Assembly (NCBI RefSeq): GCF_033958435.1
Contig: NC_134137.1
Span: 242,032,501-242,096,500 of the forward strand
Source of the DNA: Carettochelys insculpta
Taxonomy: Eukaryota > Chordata > Testudines > Carettochelyidae
Reading direction: 5' to 3'
DNA: 64,000 nucleotides
The notes under the pieces are model-generated. The model was not told the origin of the DNA and did no database searches. It saw only the letters and a list, made by a program, of their open reading frames with translations. The translations under genes were made by a program, and so were the position numbers. Shown here in pieces: positions 22,536-34,125 of this stretch (position 1 is its first letter; each line of letters opens with the position of its first letter).

Positions 22536-25500
22536 TCATGAACTTCTGTCTAAATTCAAAATACTTAACATCCGTGATGTCATAAAGTCTATGGTGCAAA
22601 CAGCAGTGACTATAAGCACCTTGTTTGCACTTTTACTGCCACCATTGGTATAACTGCAATGGTGAGAAAGTCGAGAGGAAAATATCTAATGTAGACAAGA
22701 GTCATGACAACAGAACCCTTCCAGGACAAGGAGATTTTTAGAGAACTGTTCCTCTGCAGTACCATCATCTACTATTTCTAATTTTGTAGCATCTGTGCCC
22801 ACATCTCCTTAGAAATTAAATTCACAATGACACACAAAGTTGGGCAACTCACTCCTGTCTCTGCCTTTTGCTCACTCTGTGATCTATTCAGGGGGTGTCA
22901 TGTAGCCTGTGGGTGTTTCCTCAAATGTAAAATTCTTTTGCTATTATGGTCCATCACATCTGTGAAATGCTTTAATATCTATGGATCAGGAGAAAAAGAG
23001 AGTATAAGAGAAGGTAGACTTTGTAGTATAAAAATTAATAAAGTTTAGATAATTACATTCAGCCCAATTTCCTGTACCTTCCGAAGTGTGAAGCAGGCTG
23101 GGAAGTCTAATGTCCATTGTACAGCATATAGATTAGCCTTCTCTTTACCCGGTAAAATATATTTTCCGCATGTCACTCCCTAGGTTGAATTTGCAGTGGG
23201 CAATGGCTTCCAAATTTATTTGTAGTTTTTCTATTCCTCAAAATAGTTTAAAGGGGTTTTAAAAAAACCCTTAAATTCCATCAGATTCACTGACTCCCAT
23301 TCTTTTCATGGCCTTTGAGAGGGGAAATAATCATCCCATTAACCATCTCAAAACCCACATGGAAATGCCTTAGAAGATTGATTGTGGTTCACTTCCAGAT
23401 GGTTAGATAGTACACATGGAACCTTTGTAATCTCTTTCTCAATCCAACATTTTAAACCTCCCTTTGTGGCATGCTCCAGCAGGCTAGCATCAAAAGTAGG
23501 ACACTTGTAGGTTGAAGTTTTACCCTTAATCAATCTGTTTTGCTCCTTTATATGAGGAAGTTATAAAATGAAAGAATCATGAAGAATGCAAGGTAAAACC
23601 ACTAGCAGTTACTGAGTGATCCAGTATGTCTACATGCTTTTTATTACAGCCAAGTGAGTGAATACTGCTAGACCACCCTGCCACAGGCTAGAACTAAAGA
23701 ACTGTGTTCTGACTTTGTAGGTGGGTGAGAATGTACCCTACCAAACAGGAGCCCTGATTTCAGACATAGGCTTTCTTTGGCTGTTGGAGTTTACAAAAAT
23801 CACTGGCTCTGTTTCCAGATGAGGAGCATTACTGTTAGAGAATGCTGCTGTTGCCAGCATGTTTGTTGATAATAAATACTTTTCTATTTGTCTTGATTCA
23901 AGAAAGAGTGTGCTTAATTTGAAATATGTTTTTAATTTTATGATCAGGAATATATTACAGAGGCTTTTGGGATAAAAACAGTGTCTAAGGTCTGGATGGC
24001 CCAGGTCATTGTTAATGAGTTATAGAACCTCTCCGTCTAAGTCTTCTGGTTCAACTCTAGCCTATGTCTCCACCTTACCCCTGTTCAAGAGTTTAAATGA
24101 ACCAATAATTTGGTCATTGTCCTGATCCTAATTTTCAAGTGTTTCCTTATAATTATAGCTACTGCCACACAGTTTTATTGGGAGTCTTAACAGAGAGGTG
24201 AAGGACTGAATGTGTATGGAGACTAAATCATCTCTTTTCCTTTGAAATGTGGCTTGTCTCAGGTAGATGGGAGAATATTCACTCTTCCGGGCTGTCAAGC
24301 CAAACTCTTACAGACACAAGAAATATTAACTGCAATTCTGTCACATAGTTATTTACAGATCGCTTTTATGGCTACTGGCATGATGATATAACGGGCGGTA
24401 AGGAAACACAGAATTCTATGGCTTGTGAAATCTATGTGCTTTGGTTGGGGTTTGGTTACGCCAGCATATTGTTATAGTTATGCCACATTCAGCCTATTTA
24501 CTTTAACCTTTGCTCTAAATTTTATCATGGTCATTAGGAGGGCCTTTATTCCAAAGATTTTATCAGGCCATATGACGTTCGTAATTACATCACAACATCA
24601 GCCTCCACAGCACTCCTAAGGCATTCTGACTTTTTTTTTTTTTTTTTTTTGCCATTCCTGGCTTTGCTGCATAGTCTTACAAACAGCTGGTTATAAACAA
24701 TGCAGAAGCAGCATTGCTCTCAGATGCTCTATTGACAACTGCAAGATGATCCAGACGGTAACTACTAACTTTTCTTAGAAGAAAAAACAATGTAGCCAGA
24801 CAAGAAAGGATAAATCTTTGTGAATGCAGACAGTCTGAATTCAAAAGTTAATTTTCTCCAGTTAACAGTAATTTTTTGGGGGGGAGGGTTGAAGTGATCT
24901 ATTTCCCCTTTTTACAATTTATCAGAAAAAATCTTTTTTATATGAACACAAATACAAAGGGGATAGATCATCTGGCTTTGTTTTGTCGATATACCTGACA
25001 GTGGGAGAATGATTTAAATCCAAGAGACTGCAAGGAAATTTGCAGACCATGTCACTTCAGTGCTGTAAATGGTACTGGATGAGAACAAATTATTTTCATA
25101 CTTCCATACAGAGTAACACTGAACATTACCATATCTCCAGAATAGCACAGTTAAGTGTGTGAAAGCAGTCCCCTGCTGCATCAGCAAGCTGTGCAAACTG
25201 TAACTTGTTAAACCTGTCAGCACCTAAGCTTGCAGACTGAGACAAGATTATGCAGAGAACTGTGCTATTTAAAGTGCAGCGCAGGATGCTGAAAAATTCC
25301 TAGTACTGCACAACAAACTAAAGCACCAGTAAAGATGTAGAACAGATGACTTTGGATATATGAATACAAAGTTCATTAAAGACCATATCCACGTCCCACC
25401 TTGAGTAACTAGTGTTGGATCTTCTGGGAGCAGGTAACAAGAACCCTCTTTTTGGGCCAAGGAGTGGTAGTAGAGCCAGTCTGCAGCCTGTTTCATAGAG

Positions 25501-26661
25501 TGGGCTCTATGTCCACTACTGTTGCACCCCAACACTGTGCAGGCAATAGCTGGTGTATTTGCACAGTAACAGATGCATTGGTCCATCATGACCCTAAATC
25601 CACTCCAAAAGCAGCATACCATGTACCTCCAGGGAGCCAGGATCTGTGCTGTATAAGGAGTATTCCTCACTTACTTAGGCTTCTGAAATTTGGTTCATTA
25701 CTTCTCTCTGTCTTGTGCAAACCACCCAAACAGTACCAGCTTCTCTGTGTTTGAGACTGTCTACTGCCACAATCCTGGTGGAAGAAGGATTTGCTTCCGA
25801 ATGTATAACAAATCAACAGCTGTATTTTCAAGTGGAAAAATAAATAGAGCAATTGGTATTCAGGGAAAGATCAATTACTGTATTTAAGGAAAGCAAGAAT
25901 GCTCTTGGCTAGTAACTGAGTGTAAACAACATAAAATAATACCCTACCTTTTTTTGCTAATAAATGTGATGTTAAAAAATTACTGGACCAGGAGTATAGT
26001 AAAATTTTCCGGACTTGCCTCTGAAGAAACAGAACTGACTATTCCACATCCTAAAGTTTGTTCTTCCAGTAGCTTTCCCTTTTATTGAGTTTTGCTGCGG
26101 CTGCAACATAGAAAAATAATAGGAAGTTGAAGCCAGGGCTATGCTAAAGCCAATAGCTCAATGTACTGATTTTAGAATTATAACATTTGCACGCCAACTG
26201 GAAAATGAAAAGTAACCCAGTATCAGGAGGGCTGATTGGTACCCACCATAATGTACCACATGTAAAGATATTTTCTATCTCTGCCTGCCCCCCAAAAAAG
26301 TTCCCATTAAAAAGTTGCACAAAAGTGAACATTAAAAGGCTATTTATGAATTCATTCCGTCAGTCTTGTGATTATTTTATTCAATAGTTTGAAATCAGTA
26401 GAAACAATGGTCCCAGTTGATGGTATCTTATCTTGTGATGTTATGTAACATCCACTGCTAGTTTAAATATTAGTGGGACTGTGTTTCATGTAGATGACAT
26501 TCAGATTTGCACAATCAGAGGACTTTGTAGATTGGACAAAGGTAAAACCCAGTAGACATCTGCATACGAAATAAGAAAATTAAACATCCAAGCCTTTGCA
26601 CCTTGACACGAGGGATTGCCTACACTGCTTTAGTTAAGTATCTTTCTCACACCCACGCAGA
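22536..26661. other. Apparently unique AT-rich stretch
   Basis: About 4.1 kb with only homopolymer runs (a T tract at about 24630-24651). No exon, RNA gene or element end recognised. Confidence 0.45.
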
Positions 26662-26942
26662 GGCCATGTCTATACTACCCCTCCCTTTCGGATGGGGTAT
26701 TTAAATAACATGGATTGGAACAGGTTAATGAGGTGCTTATATGAATATGCAGTGCCTCATTAGCATAAGATCAGCCAGTTCTGCTTCAAAAGTGCTGCTT
26801 TCGAAATGCAAACTGGCCGTGTAGATGCAGGCACTTTGAAATAAACCCCAGACTTCAAAATTCTCTTATTCCCAATTCATTTTGGGAGTCAGAGAATTTC
26901 AAAGTCTGGGGTTTATTTTGAAGTTTTCACATATACATGGCC
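26662..26942. mobile_element. Foldback element C, composite
   Basis: Starts GGCCATGTCTATACTACCCC and ends CACATATACATGGCC, the same terminal motif as the other foldback elements. The right part (about 26829-26932) is a hairpin around AATAAACCCCAGACTT. An internal CCGTGTAGATGCAGG near 26817 looks like a second, embedded end, so the element seems built from two. No clear duplication. Confidence 0.65.
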
Positions 26943-27349
26943 ATTGGGGGTTGGGGCTCTGAGAAGTTAAACCTGGGGGGTGGTTTGCGGCTGAGAGGGG
27001 TTTCAGCCTGGGGTGCAGGGGAGGGGAGGAATCATCAGACTTGAGTTCCAGCACCCATTTTTCTAGGAAAAAAGCACCAATTGTGTCCATAGCAGGGCTT
27101 GCAGTAGTATAATTGTCATTTTAAAAATCACAGTCCTAATCAATTTATGCTGATGAAAATTTGAAACTTAAAATTTCTTTCATCTTCTCAAAAATCAAAT
27201 CAAAATTATTAAACAAGTAAAATTCTTGCTAACTAGCCCGCCTTCTTATTTATTTTGTATGAATTTCCTTCTACCCTCCTAAAGCTAGCAGAGATTACAT
27301 CTGCAAAACCATCATGGCAGCACATCTCTGTCTTCCTATAATTAACAGT
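26943..27349. other. Non-coding spacer
   Basis: G-rich start, then AT-rich DNA; nothing recognised. Confidence 0.4.
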
Positions 27350-27783
27350 GGCCGTGTCTACACTAGCCCCAAACTTCGAATTGCCATGCAAATGGCCATT
27401 TCGAAGTTTACTAATGAAGTGCTCAAATACATATTCAGTGCTTCATTAGCATGCGGGCGGCCGCGGCACTTCGAAATTGACGCACCTCGCCGCCGCACGG
27501 CTCGTCCCAATGGGGCTCCTTTTCGAAAGGACCCCGCCTACTTCGAAGTCCCCTTATTCCCATCTGCTCATAGGAATAAGGGGACTTCGAAGTAGGCAAA
27601 GTCCTTTCGAAAAGGAGCCCCATCTGAACGAGCCACGTGGTGGTGAGCCGCGTCAATTTCGAAGTGCCGCGGCCGCCCGCATGCTAATGAAGCACTGAAT
27701 ATGTATTTCAGCACTTCATTAGTAAACTTCGAAATGGCCATTTGCATGGCAATTCGAAGTTTGGGGCTAGTGTAGACATGGCC
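27350..27783. mobile_element. Foldback element D, 434-bp palindrome
   Basis: Starts GGCCGTGTCTACACTAGCCC and ends GGGCTAGTGTAGACATGGCC. The arms are nearly perfect inverted copies around a centre near 27566, where the short loop reads CCCATCTGCTCATAGG, inverted relative to copies B and E. Both arms carry the same private variant (CTTCGAATTGCC instead of CTTCGAAATGGCC). Flanks AGT/AGA give only a weak 3-bp duplication. The three open frames here are translation artefacts of the palindrome. Confidence 0.88.
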
Positions 27784-28443
27784 AGAGTTGTTTGTCATTT
27801 AACAGACCTGTCACAACAAATATATTCTGTCATAGTGAAAAATGCAGTGTCAGTAGTTTGTTTGTTTATTTGTTTGTTATGGGAGCATGGGGGTGTAAAT
27901 AGGACATTTCAGTTGCATTCAAGTAGGTTGTTTTCATGTTATCCATGTGAATTCTTTAAGAGAGTGACCGTGTTTTCTGGTATATATAATAATGTTAATG
28001 CCAAAGGGAAAGGAACACAAGGCAAAATAGGAAAAGCACTGGTTAAAACATATTTAGAAAAGTTAGATGTTATCAAGTGGTCAGACCCTGACGAAATTCA
28101 CCTCAGGGTACTTAAGAAACAAGCTGAAGCAATCTTGGAACAATACACATATATCTTGAGAACTGATGGAGGATGAGAGAGGTTGCAGAAGACTGGAAAA
28201 GGGCAAATTTACTGCATAGGAACAAACAGGACCTTGGGATTTAAAGACCAATCAGCCTGTCTTCAGTGCCTTGAAAGATAATAGAACAAATTATTTAACA
28301 ATCAATTTGCACCTAGAGAATACCGAGAGAAATAAATAATACCAAACCTGGATTTGTAACAAATAACAAATCATGCTAATGCAACCTAATTTCCATCTTT
28401 AACATGGTTACTGGCCTAATGGATGTGGAGATAAAATGAAGAC

Positions 28444-28730
28444 ATGATAAAACTTGCTTTTAGTAAGGTTTTTGACACACTTCCACATGACATGCTCATA
28501 AGCAAACCAGGGAAAAGGGGTCTGGATGAGATTATTACAAAGAGGGTGCACAAGTGTTCCAGCATTCACGCTCAAAGAGTAATTTTCATGGTTCACTGTC
28601 AAATTGGGCAGAAGGATCCATTTAGGTCCTCGAGAGTTTCTTGGGTCTGACTTCAATAATGCAGTGGAGAGTGTGCTTATAAATTTTGCAGAAGACACCA
28701 AAGTAGGAGGGGTTGTGAACACTTGGAAGA
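28444..28730 (+). pseudogene. Decayed CR1 reverse transcriptase
   Basis: Motif A remnant (AFSKVFDTLPHDMLI) and, in another frame, the catalytic box as FAED rather than FADD, followed by TKVGG. The intervening palm segment is frameshifted. No function is possible. Confidence 0.7.
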
Positions 28731-29246
28731 ATAGGATTAGAATTTAAAACACCCTCAACAAACCAGAGAATTGATCTGAAATGAGAAAGAGAAAATTCAA
28801 TAAGGACAAGTGCAACATACTGCATTTAAGAAGGAAGAATCAAATACATATTCAGGAATAAGATGGTAGACAGTAATATTACATGAAAAGATGTGAGGAT
28901 TATACTGGATCACATACTGAACATGAACCCCAAATATGATGCTGTTGCCAAGAAAAAAAAAAGGTAATATCATCCTAGAATGTATTATCCAGAGTGTTAT
29001 ATGTGAGAGACAGGAGGTAATTGTTCCTCTCTGCTCAATACAAGTGAAACCTCAGCTGGAGTGCTGTGGTTCTGGATGCCACACTTTAAGAAATACACAG
29101 ACAAACTGGAGAGAGTCCAGAGGAGATCAGTGAACAAGATAAAAGGTTTAGAAAACCTGCCCTCCCTTCAAAGGTTAAAAAAAATGTGGGCGTGTTTAGT
29201 CTTGATTAAAGACAGAACAGAAAACTGATAATTTTCCAAGTCTTAC

Positions 29247-30067
29247 TTCTGGGGCATTCTGCACCAAATAAATAGATACAATTCTGTGCACAATATTTTT
29301 ACATTCCATAAATTTTGTCAAAATGCTACGTAATCACAGCAGTTTCAATTATTTTGGTAATTTATTTCAAAATGTCTGCCAGCAGGTAAATCTGTAACAA
29401 TACAGACACACACAATCCCCCGCTCCCAGCGGTAGAGTTAAAGAAAGCCCTATGAAACTCAGTTCCTGTTTCTTTGCTCCCCACCTTCATTCTCCTTGCC
29501 TGAGCCCAGCAAAGGGACCAGATACACACAACTCCTCCCACTCACCATAGTTCAGCCACATTGTCCACCTCCTCACCCAGCCAATACACCCAAACCCTCT
29601 TCCCAACCAGATCCCAACTGCAAGGCTCTCAGGACAGATACCCACACCTTCTCCTTACCTGAACCCCTCTGTGGGCCCCAGAGCCCAGTTGAGCCTCCCC
29701 CAGCCCAGACATCTACCCCTTCTCTCCCCTCCCCCAGAGTCCACGAATCCAGAGTGGGAGACAGCCTGATACTGTTCGCAGGATTGAACAGAGTTCCCTG
29801 CAAACCACTGTCTCCTTCTCTCCTCAGGGCATGCTGGGAGGTACAGCTGCTAGGAATCTTCTAGCCCGCACCCCATTCTGCCCACATCCCAGCACAGTCT
29901 TCTATGTACAAGCAGTCAATTTGGGCTCTGCTGAGTCCAGTGACACCTAGTGGTGACCAGCAGCACTGCAGCCCATTTCTGTGGTGGGGGAAAAGGAAAT
30001 TGCACATGTACTGCATTTATTTCTGCAAAAAATCTGCACTGTGCAGTGGTGTGGAATTTCCCCTGGA
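29247..30067. mobile_element. TIR element inserted in the CR1
   Basis: The left end TTCTGGGGCATTCTGCACCA and right end TGGTGTGGAATTTCCCCTGG are imperfect inverted repeats, and the CR1 reading resumes right after it (TGTTAAGGGCTG). A second inner pair (ATTCTGTGCACAA and CTGCACTGTGCAG) extends the similarity. The middle is C-rich with no transposase. Target duplication is unclear (AGTCTTAC against GTAAAATA), so the superfamily stays open; hAT is possible. Confidence 0.6.
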
Positions 30068-30390
30068 GTAAAATATGTTAAGGGCTGATTTTAAGAGGTT
30101 GGTGATCCGTTGTTCTCCATCTCTACTGAAGGTAGGTGAAGATGTAATCAGCCTAATCTGCAGAAGGGAGGAGTCTCAGATATCAGGAATAACTTTCTAA
30201 GTATTAAAATAATTAAATTCTGGAACAGACTTCCCAGGAAACCCCATCACTGGAAGTGTTTAAGAACAGGGTGGATGAACACTGGTCAAAGATGGCCTAG
30301 GTTTACTTTGTCTTTCCTTGGTGCAAAAGGATTAACTTGGATAACTTCTCAAGTTTCCTTCAAGTCCTGCACATCTATGATTCTGTGTAG

Positions 30391-30977
30391 TGCCTTGACC
30401 TTTTCAGAGCACGCCATAATGGAAATTAATACTACCACAATGACAACTTTACCTCATTTGTTTTTAATCACATGTGACAGACATTTCTGTGCATCAGTTA
30501 GAGTATTATGTAGCTGTATTGGCACATCTCAACTGATGTGATGTGATTTACTGAACTGATAAATATTTTATGACATATGAGTTCATTTGAAACAGGAAAG
30601 TATTGCCTTAGCACAAATTGCTGCAAAAACGTGCAGTGGTTAATATCAGATTCATGCCCTGTATAGCACCACCAGCATGTAACGCTATGGAGATAAGAGC
30701 AAGATTTTCAGAAGTGACCAGCTAATTTGGATACCTAATTTGACACCTTAAGGAATTGGCAGGAAGTTGGAAATGCCTGCTTCCTGAGAATCAGGTCTCA
30801 TTAATTTGTCCCAAAGTCACTTGAAAATCTCTTCATAGATCTGCATGGAGTGGGCATGAAGCCACTCAACTCATATTCATTCTAACCCCGCCAGTGAAGA
30901 GTGGAACTGGCTCATCCAGCCTCCAAAGTGGAGAAGCTAGAGAAAGAAGTGTGTACGGTCTTGCTGGAATATGTTGT
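30391..30977. other. Non-coding spacer
   Basis: No element, RNA gene or exon recognised. Confidence 0.4.
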
Positions 30978-31040
30978 GGCTTCATTTACACTACAGAGAT
31001 CTTTTGAAAGAAGCCCTTCCGGAAGATCTCTTCTGAAAGA

Positions 31041-31280
31041 ATAACAAGAAGTCTTGTGGCACCTTATAGACTAACACATATTTTGGAGCATAAGCTTTCA
31101 TAGGCAAAGACCCACTTCATCAGATGTATGAGTGGGGAGGTGGTTTCAGAGGGGTATTTAAAGAGTGGGGTCCCAGTAAGAGGGAGGGCCAGAGCTGACA
31201 AGGTCTATTCAGCAAGGTGGAAATGGCCCAGTATCAACAGTACTTATCAAAAGAGGAAAAAACAAGTACCTCTCTGATAC
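31041..31280 (-). mobile_element. Penelope-like repeat copy
   Basis: Sits between TTCTGAAAGA (31031-31040) and TTCTGAAGGA (31281-31290), a 10-bp duplication with one mismatch. Contains the core shared with 38066-38390: CAAGAAGTCTTGTGGCACCT, GGAGCATAAGCTTTCATAGG and GGGTATTTAAAGAGTGGGGT. Ends TACCTCTCTGATAC, the inverse of the TATCAGAG start seen at 38069 and 54369. Confidence 0.75.
31085..31126 (-). ncRNA. Hammerhead-ribozyme-like core (degenerate)
   Basis: Minus strand reads CTGATGA, then AGTGGG-TCTTTG-CCTAT (stem II with wobbles), then GAAA, then GC-TTAT-GC-T-C. The last part forms a minimal stem III whose first pair is A-T and leaves C at the expected cleavage position. One extra A follows CTGATGA and stem I is not evident, so activity is doubtful. 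Recurs at 38142, 39836, 54449 and 48292. Confidence 0.4.
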
Positions 31281-31670
31281 TTCTGAAGGAACATCTTTCG
31301 AAAGAGCGTCTCCACACACAAAAAAGCGAATCAAAAGAGTGATCTGCTCTTTCGAAAGAGAGTGTCCACACAGCCCCCACTCTTTCGAAAGAAGGGGCCA
31401 GGGATCAAAAAATCAGGTGCCAGGAGGACTGCTCTTCTGCAAGAAGGGCCCTGTGGAGGGTGTATCCATATTTTATTTTGAAAGAAGCTTTCAAAAGAAG
31501 GCCTTCTTCCTGAAGGGGGAGTGGAAGAGTACTATCAAAGGGAGCGCCACAGTCTTTTGATTTACTTTAGAAAGAATGGTTTTTGTGTATAGATGCTCCT
31601 CAGGATATTTTGAAAGAGCCCCCTTCTTCTGAAAAATCTTTTGAAAGAAATTGCTAGTGTAGACGCAACC

Positions 31671-32069
31671 TATGATTCACTACATATTCCTGTGGGCACT
31701 TATGTAGAGCCCTAATCACGTAGTAAAACTGGCCGCTGAGATTTAATCCCTTCTTTCCCAGTGCTACTCATGCAGTTGAAGGTGGCACTTGCACTTTCAG
31801 GCATAACTGTAACAAAATAATTGTAATGTAAATTTTCAAATGATTAATAAGTAGGTATGCAATACAAAAGGATACACCTAACTTGTCCACAATAAATACA
31901 AGAGAGGTCATATGGGAAATAGGACACTATAATGGGTACAGGCTTGCCTCTTTTTTGAGCAGGGGGGCAGACTGTTTTTCCTTTCAGCCTGGGCTTTTTT
32001 CAAGCTTAGTTGTAAATAAATAGTGTTGTTTCAATTATGGTCATTTTTGCTGGTAACCGTTTGGAACAG
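31671..32069. other. Non-coding spacer
   Basis: Nothing recognised. Confidence 0.4.
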
Positions 32070-32300
32070 AAATGATGTTTGATTATTTATTATCTGCGTT
32101 CTAGAAGATCAGGGCCATACTGTGCTTGTTATGGTTACAAACACATAGTAAGAGACAGTCCCTTTCCTAAGAGTTTACAGTTTAAATGGATGTCTGAAAA
32201 ATGGCAGGAGAAAGCAAATAGTATCTCCATTCGTGGCAGGAGAAAGCAAATAGTATCCCCATTTTACAGATGTGGAACTACTTTATCCTGTTATTGCCAC
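32070..32300 (+). mobile_element. L3-like LINE 3' fragment with internal duplication
   Basis: Contains ACAAACACATAGTAAGAGAC, AGTCCCTTTCCTAAGAG, TTACAGTTTAAATGGA and CCCATTTTACAGATGTGGAA, the order typical of ancient L3/L2-MIR-type repeats (AGTAAGAGACAGTCCCTGCC and CCATTTTACAGATGGGGAA in the consensus I recall). A 32-bp segment is repeated in tandem at 32203-32266. Confidence 0.6.
32203..32266. repeat. 32-bp tandem duplication
   Basis: GGCAGGAGAAAGCAAATAGT starts at 32203 and again at 32235. The copies match over about 29 bases with one C/T change inside. Confidence 0.85.
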
Positions 32301-32760
32301 CACTGAGATGACTGTTCTGAGATGCATTGCATACAGAGCCCAATCCTGTGAGTGCTGAGCCATTTTCCAAATGAGGCGGAAGATGCTCATCCTCTCAGGA
32401 TTGGGCCCCGTGCTGCAAAATCATCAGCTTAGTTAGGAAATCAGGTTTTCTGCAAATTGTGTATGCATACTTGATCATAGTTTTGTGATTGACTTAATTA
32501 TTTCGGGGGTTAATTACTTTGGTTGCCTTCTGTAACAGTCATAAAATGTTATGCTTTTAGCTACCCAAAAACCACTTTTTTCAGATTTCACTTCATTTTT
32601 TCCATCCCAGAATTAAAAGGACTATTGTGCGTCAGCACTTTTAACAAATGTCTGTCTGCAATGGAGATTAGATTGAAATGGATTCCTTTCGACTATATAC
32701 ACAGACGTTTTGAGTTTGTGGAGTCGAAACACTGTTACTGGGGAATATTTTGAACAAGTA
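32301..32760. other. Non-coding spacer
   Basis: Nothing recognised. Confidence 0.4.
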
Positions 32761-32900
32761 CAGATTGAGCCTCTCTAGGCCGGCACTCTCTGGGGGCAGC
32801 GGCTCTGAAAGCCTAAGGCCAAACAATCTCTCGGCTGTCAAACTGAAGATTGTTTTGTGGGATATTTGGCTGCAACCGCTAATGCCCTTGAGATATTAAT
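32761..32900. mobile_element. Pogo/Tigger-like element, left end only
   Basis: Begins CAGATTGAGCCTCTCTAGGC directly after TA (32759-32760), followed by CGGCACTCTCTGGG. The end resembles the inverse of 14930-14952. The right end is not found. GC-rich DNA to about 33290 may belong to it or to another repeat. Confidence 0.45.
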
Positions 32901-33299
32901 CCACTCTGTTTGGTGAGGGGGCAGCTCTGTGCACTGCCATTCCCCCTGTCTGGGCTGGAGCTGCGAGTGCCAGCTCATGGTAAATGGGGGGAGCTCCTCC
33001 TGTCTGCTGCCCTGCCCAGCAGGCAGTGCTCCTGCAGCTCTGACTGGCCGGTAATCATGGACATTGAGAGCTGTGGGGGCGTTACCTGCAGGCAGGAGCA
33101 GTACACTGAGCCACCTGCCCTCTCCCTAACCGCAACAAGCTGGGACATGCTGGCATGGGGTGAGGTCAGACAGAGAGCCTGCCTCAGCCCCACTGTGCCA
33201 CCAAAGGGAGCTGCCGGAGGTAGGTATGCTACAACCAAATCCCCTGCCCCAGCCCTGAGCCCCCTTCCACGCATTGCTGACTGCAATTATTCCCAATGA

Positions 33300-34010
33300 A
33301 TGAGAATTCCCCAGTAAATTCAAGTCATACATTAACACTGATTAAAATCTCTTCCCTTTGTATGTGCTGCCTATTGCTATTGCTACCACAGATAGGACTG
33401 TTTAGTGAGGGTCCTAGATCAGCCCTGATAATGTTAGTTATAATCCTGGTAGAGTGTTAAGAAGACAGTTAATGTTATCTACAGAAAGTAAAAGACATAG
33501 AAAGATTTGTGCGTGTGACTCTGGGAGGATCATTAATGAGGTCAGGCTAGCCACCCACATTTTTGCACTAATAGCTGTTTTACAAAGCCCTCCCTGGTAA
33601 TCTGTTGTACGAATATCCATTGTGCTCTCTTTATGATACCCTTACTAACTGCTTTGCAGCATATTTCATGCGATAGAATGTATGTACATTGTTAACCATG
33701 CAGTATGTGAAAACTGGGTTAAAATTCATGTCCAATACAGTTCCTCCATCTGGTTTTGAAAATACAGGGCAAGCAGTGTGGGTGGGACCAAACTATGATC
33801 AAATATGGTTTAAAAAACATACTTAACCAGAGTTTGATCCCCTTTACATTAGTCAGTTATGTGTACTGAAAATTGACTTACTGAGGCCACTTTGGAGCAT
33901 GGATTTCTCACACACAGTTCCAGCTGTAGAAAAAAATAACATGTAGTCTCACATGTTAAGTATGTAGCTTCATAAAAAAGCAACCAAACAACCAAACAAC
34001 ACGCAGTCCT
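33300..34010. other. Non-coding spacer
   Basis: Nothing recognised. Confidence 0.4.
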
Positions 34011-34125
34011 GTATTAATTAAAGATGAACAATTTTATTTCTTAGATAATGAGCTTTTGTGGCTCTCACTTGTGAAAGCTCATGACCTAATAAGTAAAATT
34101 GTTCATCTTTAATTGCTGCAGGGCT
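34011..34125. mobile_element. Short Penelope-like hairpin remnant
   Basis: Inverted arms ATTAAAGATGAACAATTTTA (34017-34036) and TAAAATTGTTCATCTTTAAT (34096-34115), with a centre holding AATGAGCTTTTGTGG and GTGAAAGCTCATGAC. The arms resemble the 19900-19935 type. The hammerhead-like core is not complete here. Confidence 0.6.

Larger units (their letters stand above)
28000..30390 (+). mobile_element. Older CR1 LINE, split by a DNA element
   Basis: Plus-strand CR1 ORF2 in several frames. 28075-28160 gives SDPDEIHLRVLKKQAEAI. Near 28450-28500 AFSKVFDTLPHDML corresponds to RT motif A. Near 28670 a decayed catalytic region reads NFAEDTKVGG. 29035-29110 gives QVKPQLECCGSG. The 3' end after the insert reads CATCACTGGAAGTGTTTAAG and ends TCTATGATTCTGTG, the CR1 tail. 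It is interrupted at 29247-30067. Many frameshifts make it clearly older than the copies at 1455 and 62479. Confidence 0.85.
30978..31670. mobile_element. Foldback element G, split by a Penelope-like insert
   Basis: Starts GGCTTCATTTACACTACAGA (nearly the same first 20 bases as 60618) and ends GCTAGTGTAGACGCAACC. The arms are rich in TTTCGAAAGA/TCTTTCGAAA words. A 240-bp repeat is inserted at 31041-31280. Flanks TGT/TAT give a weak 3-bp duplication. Confidence 0.75.
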
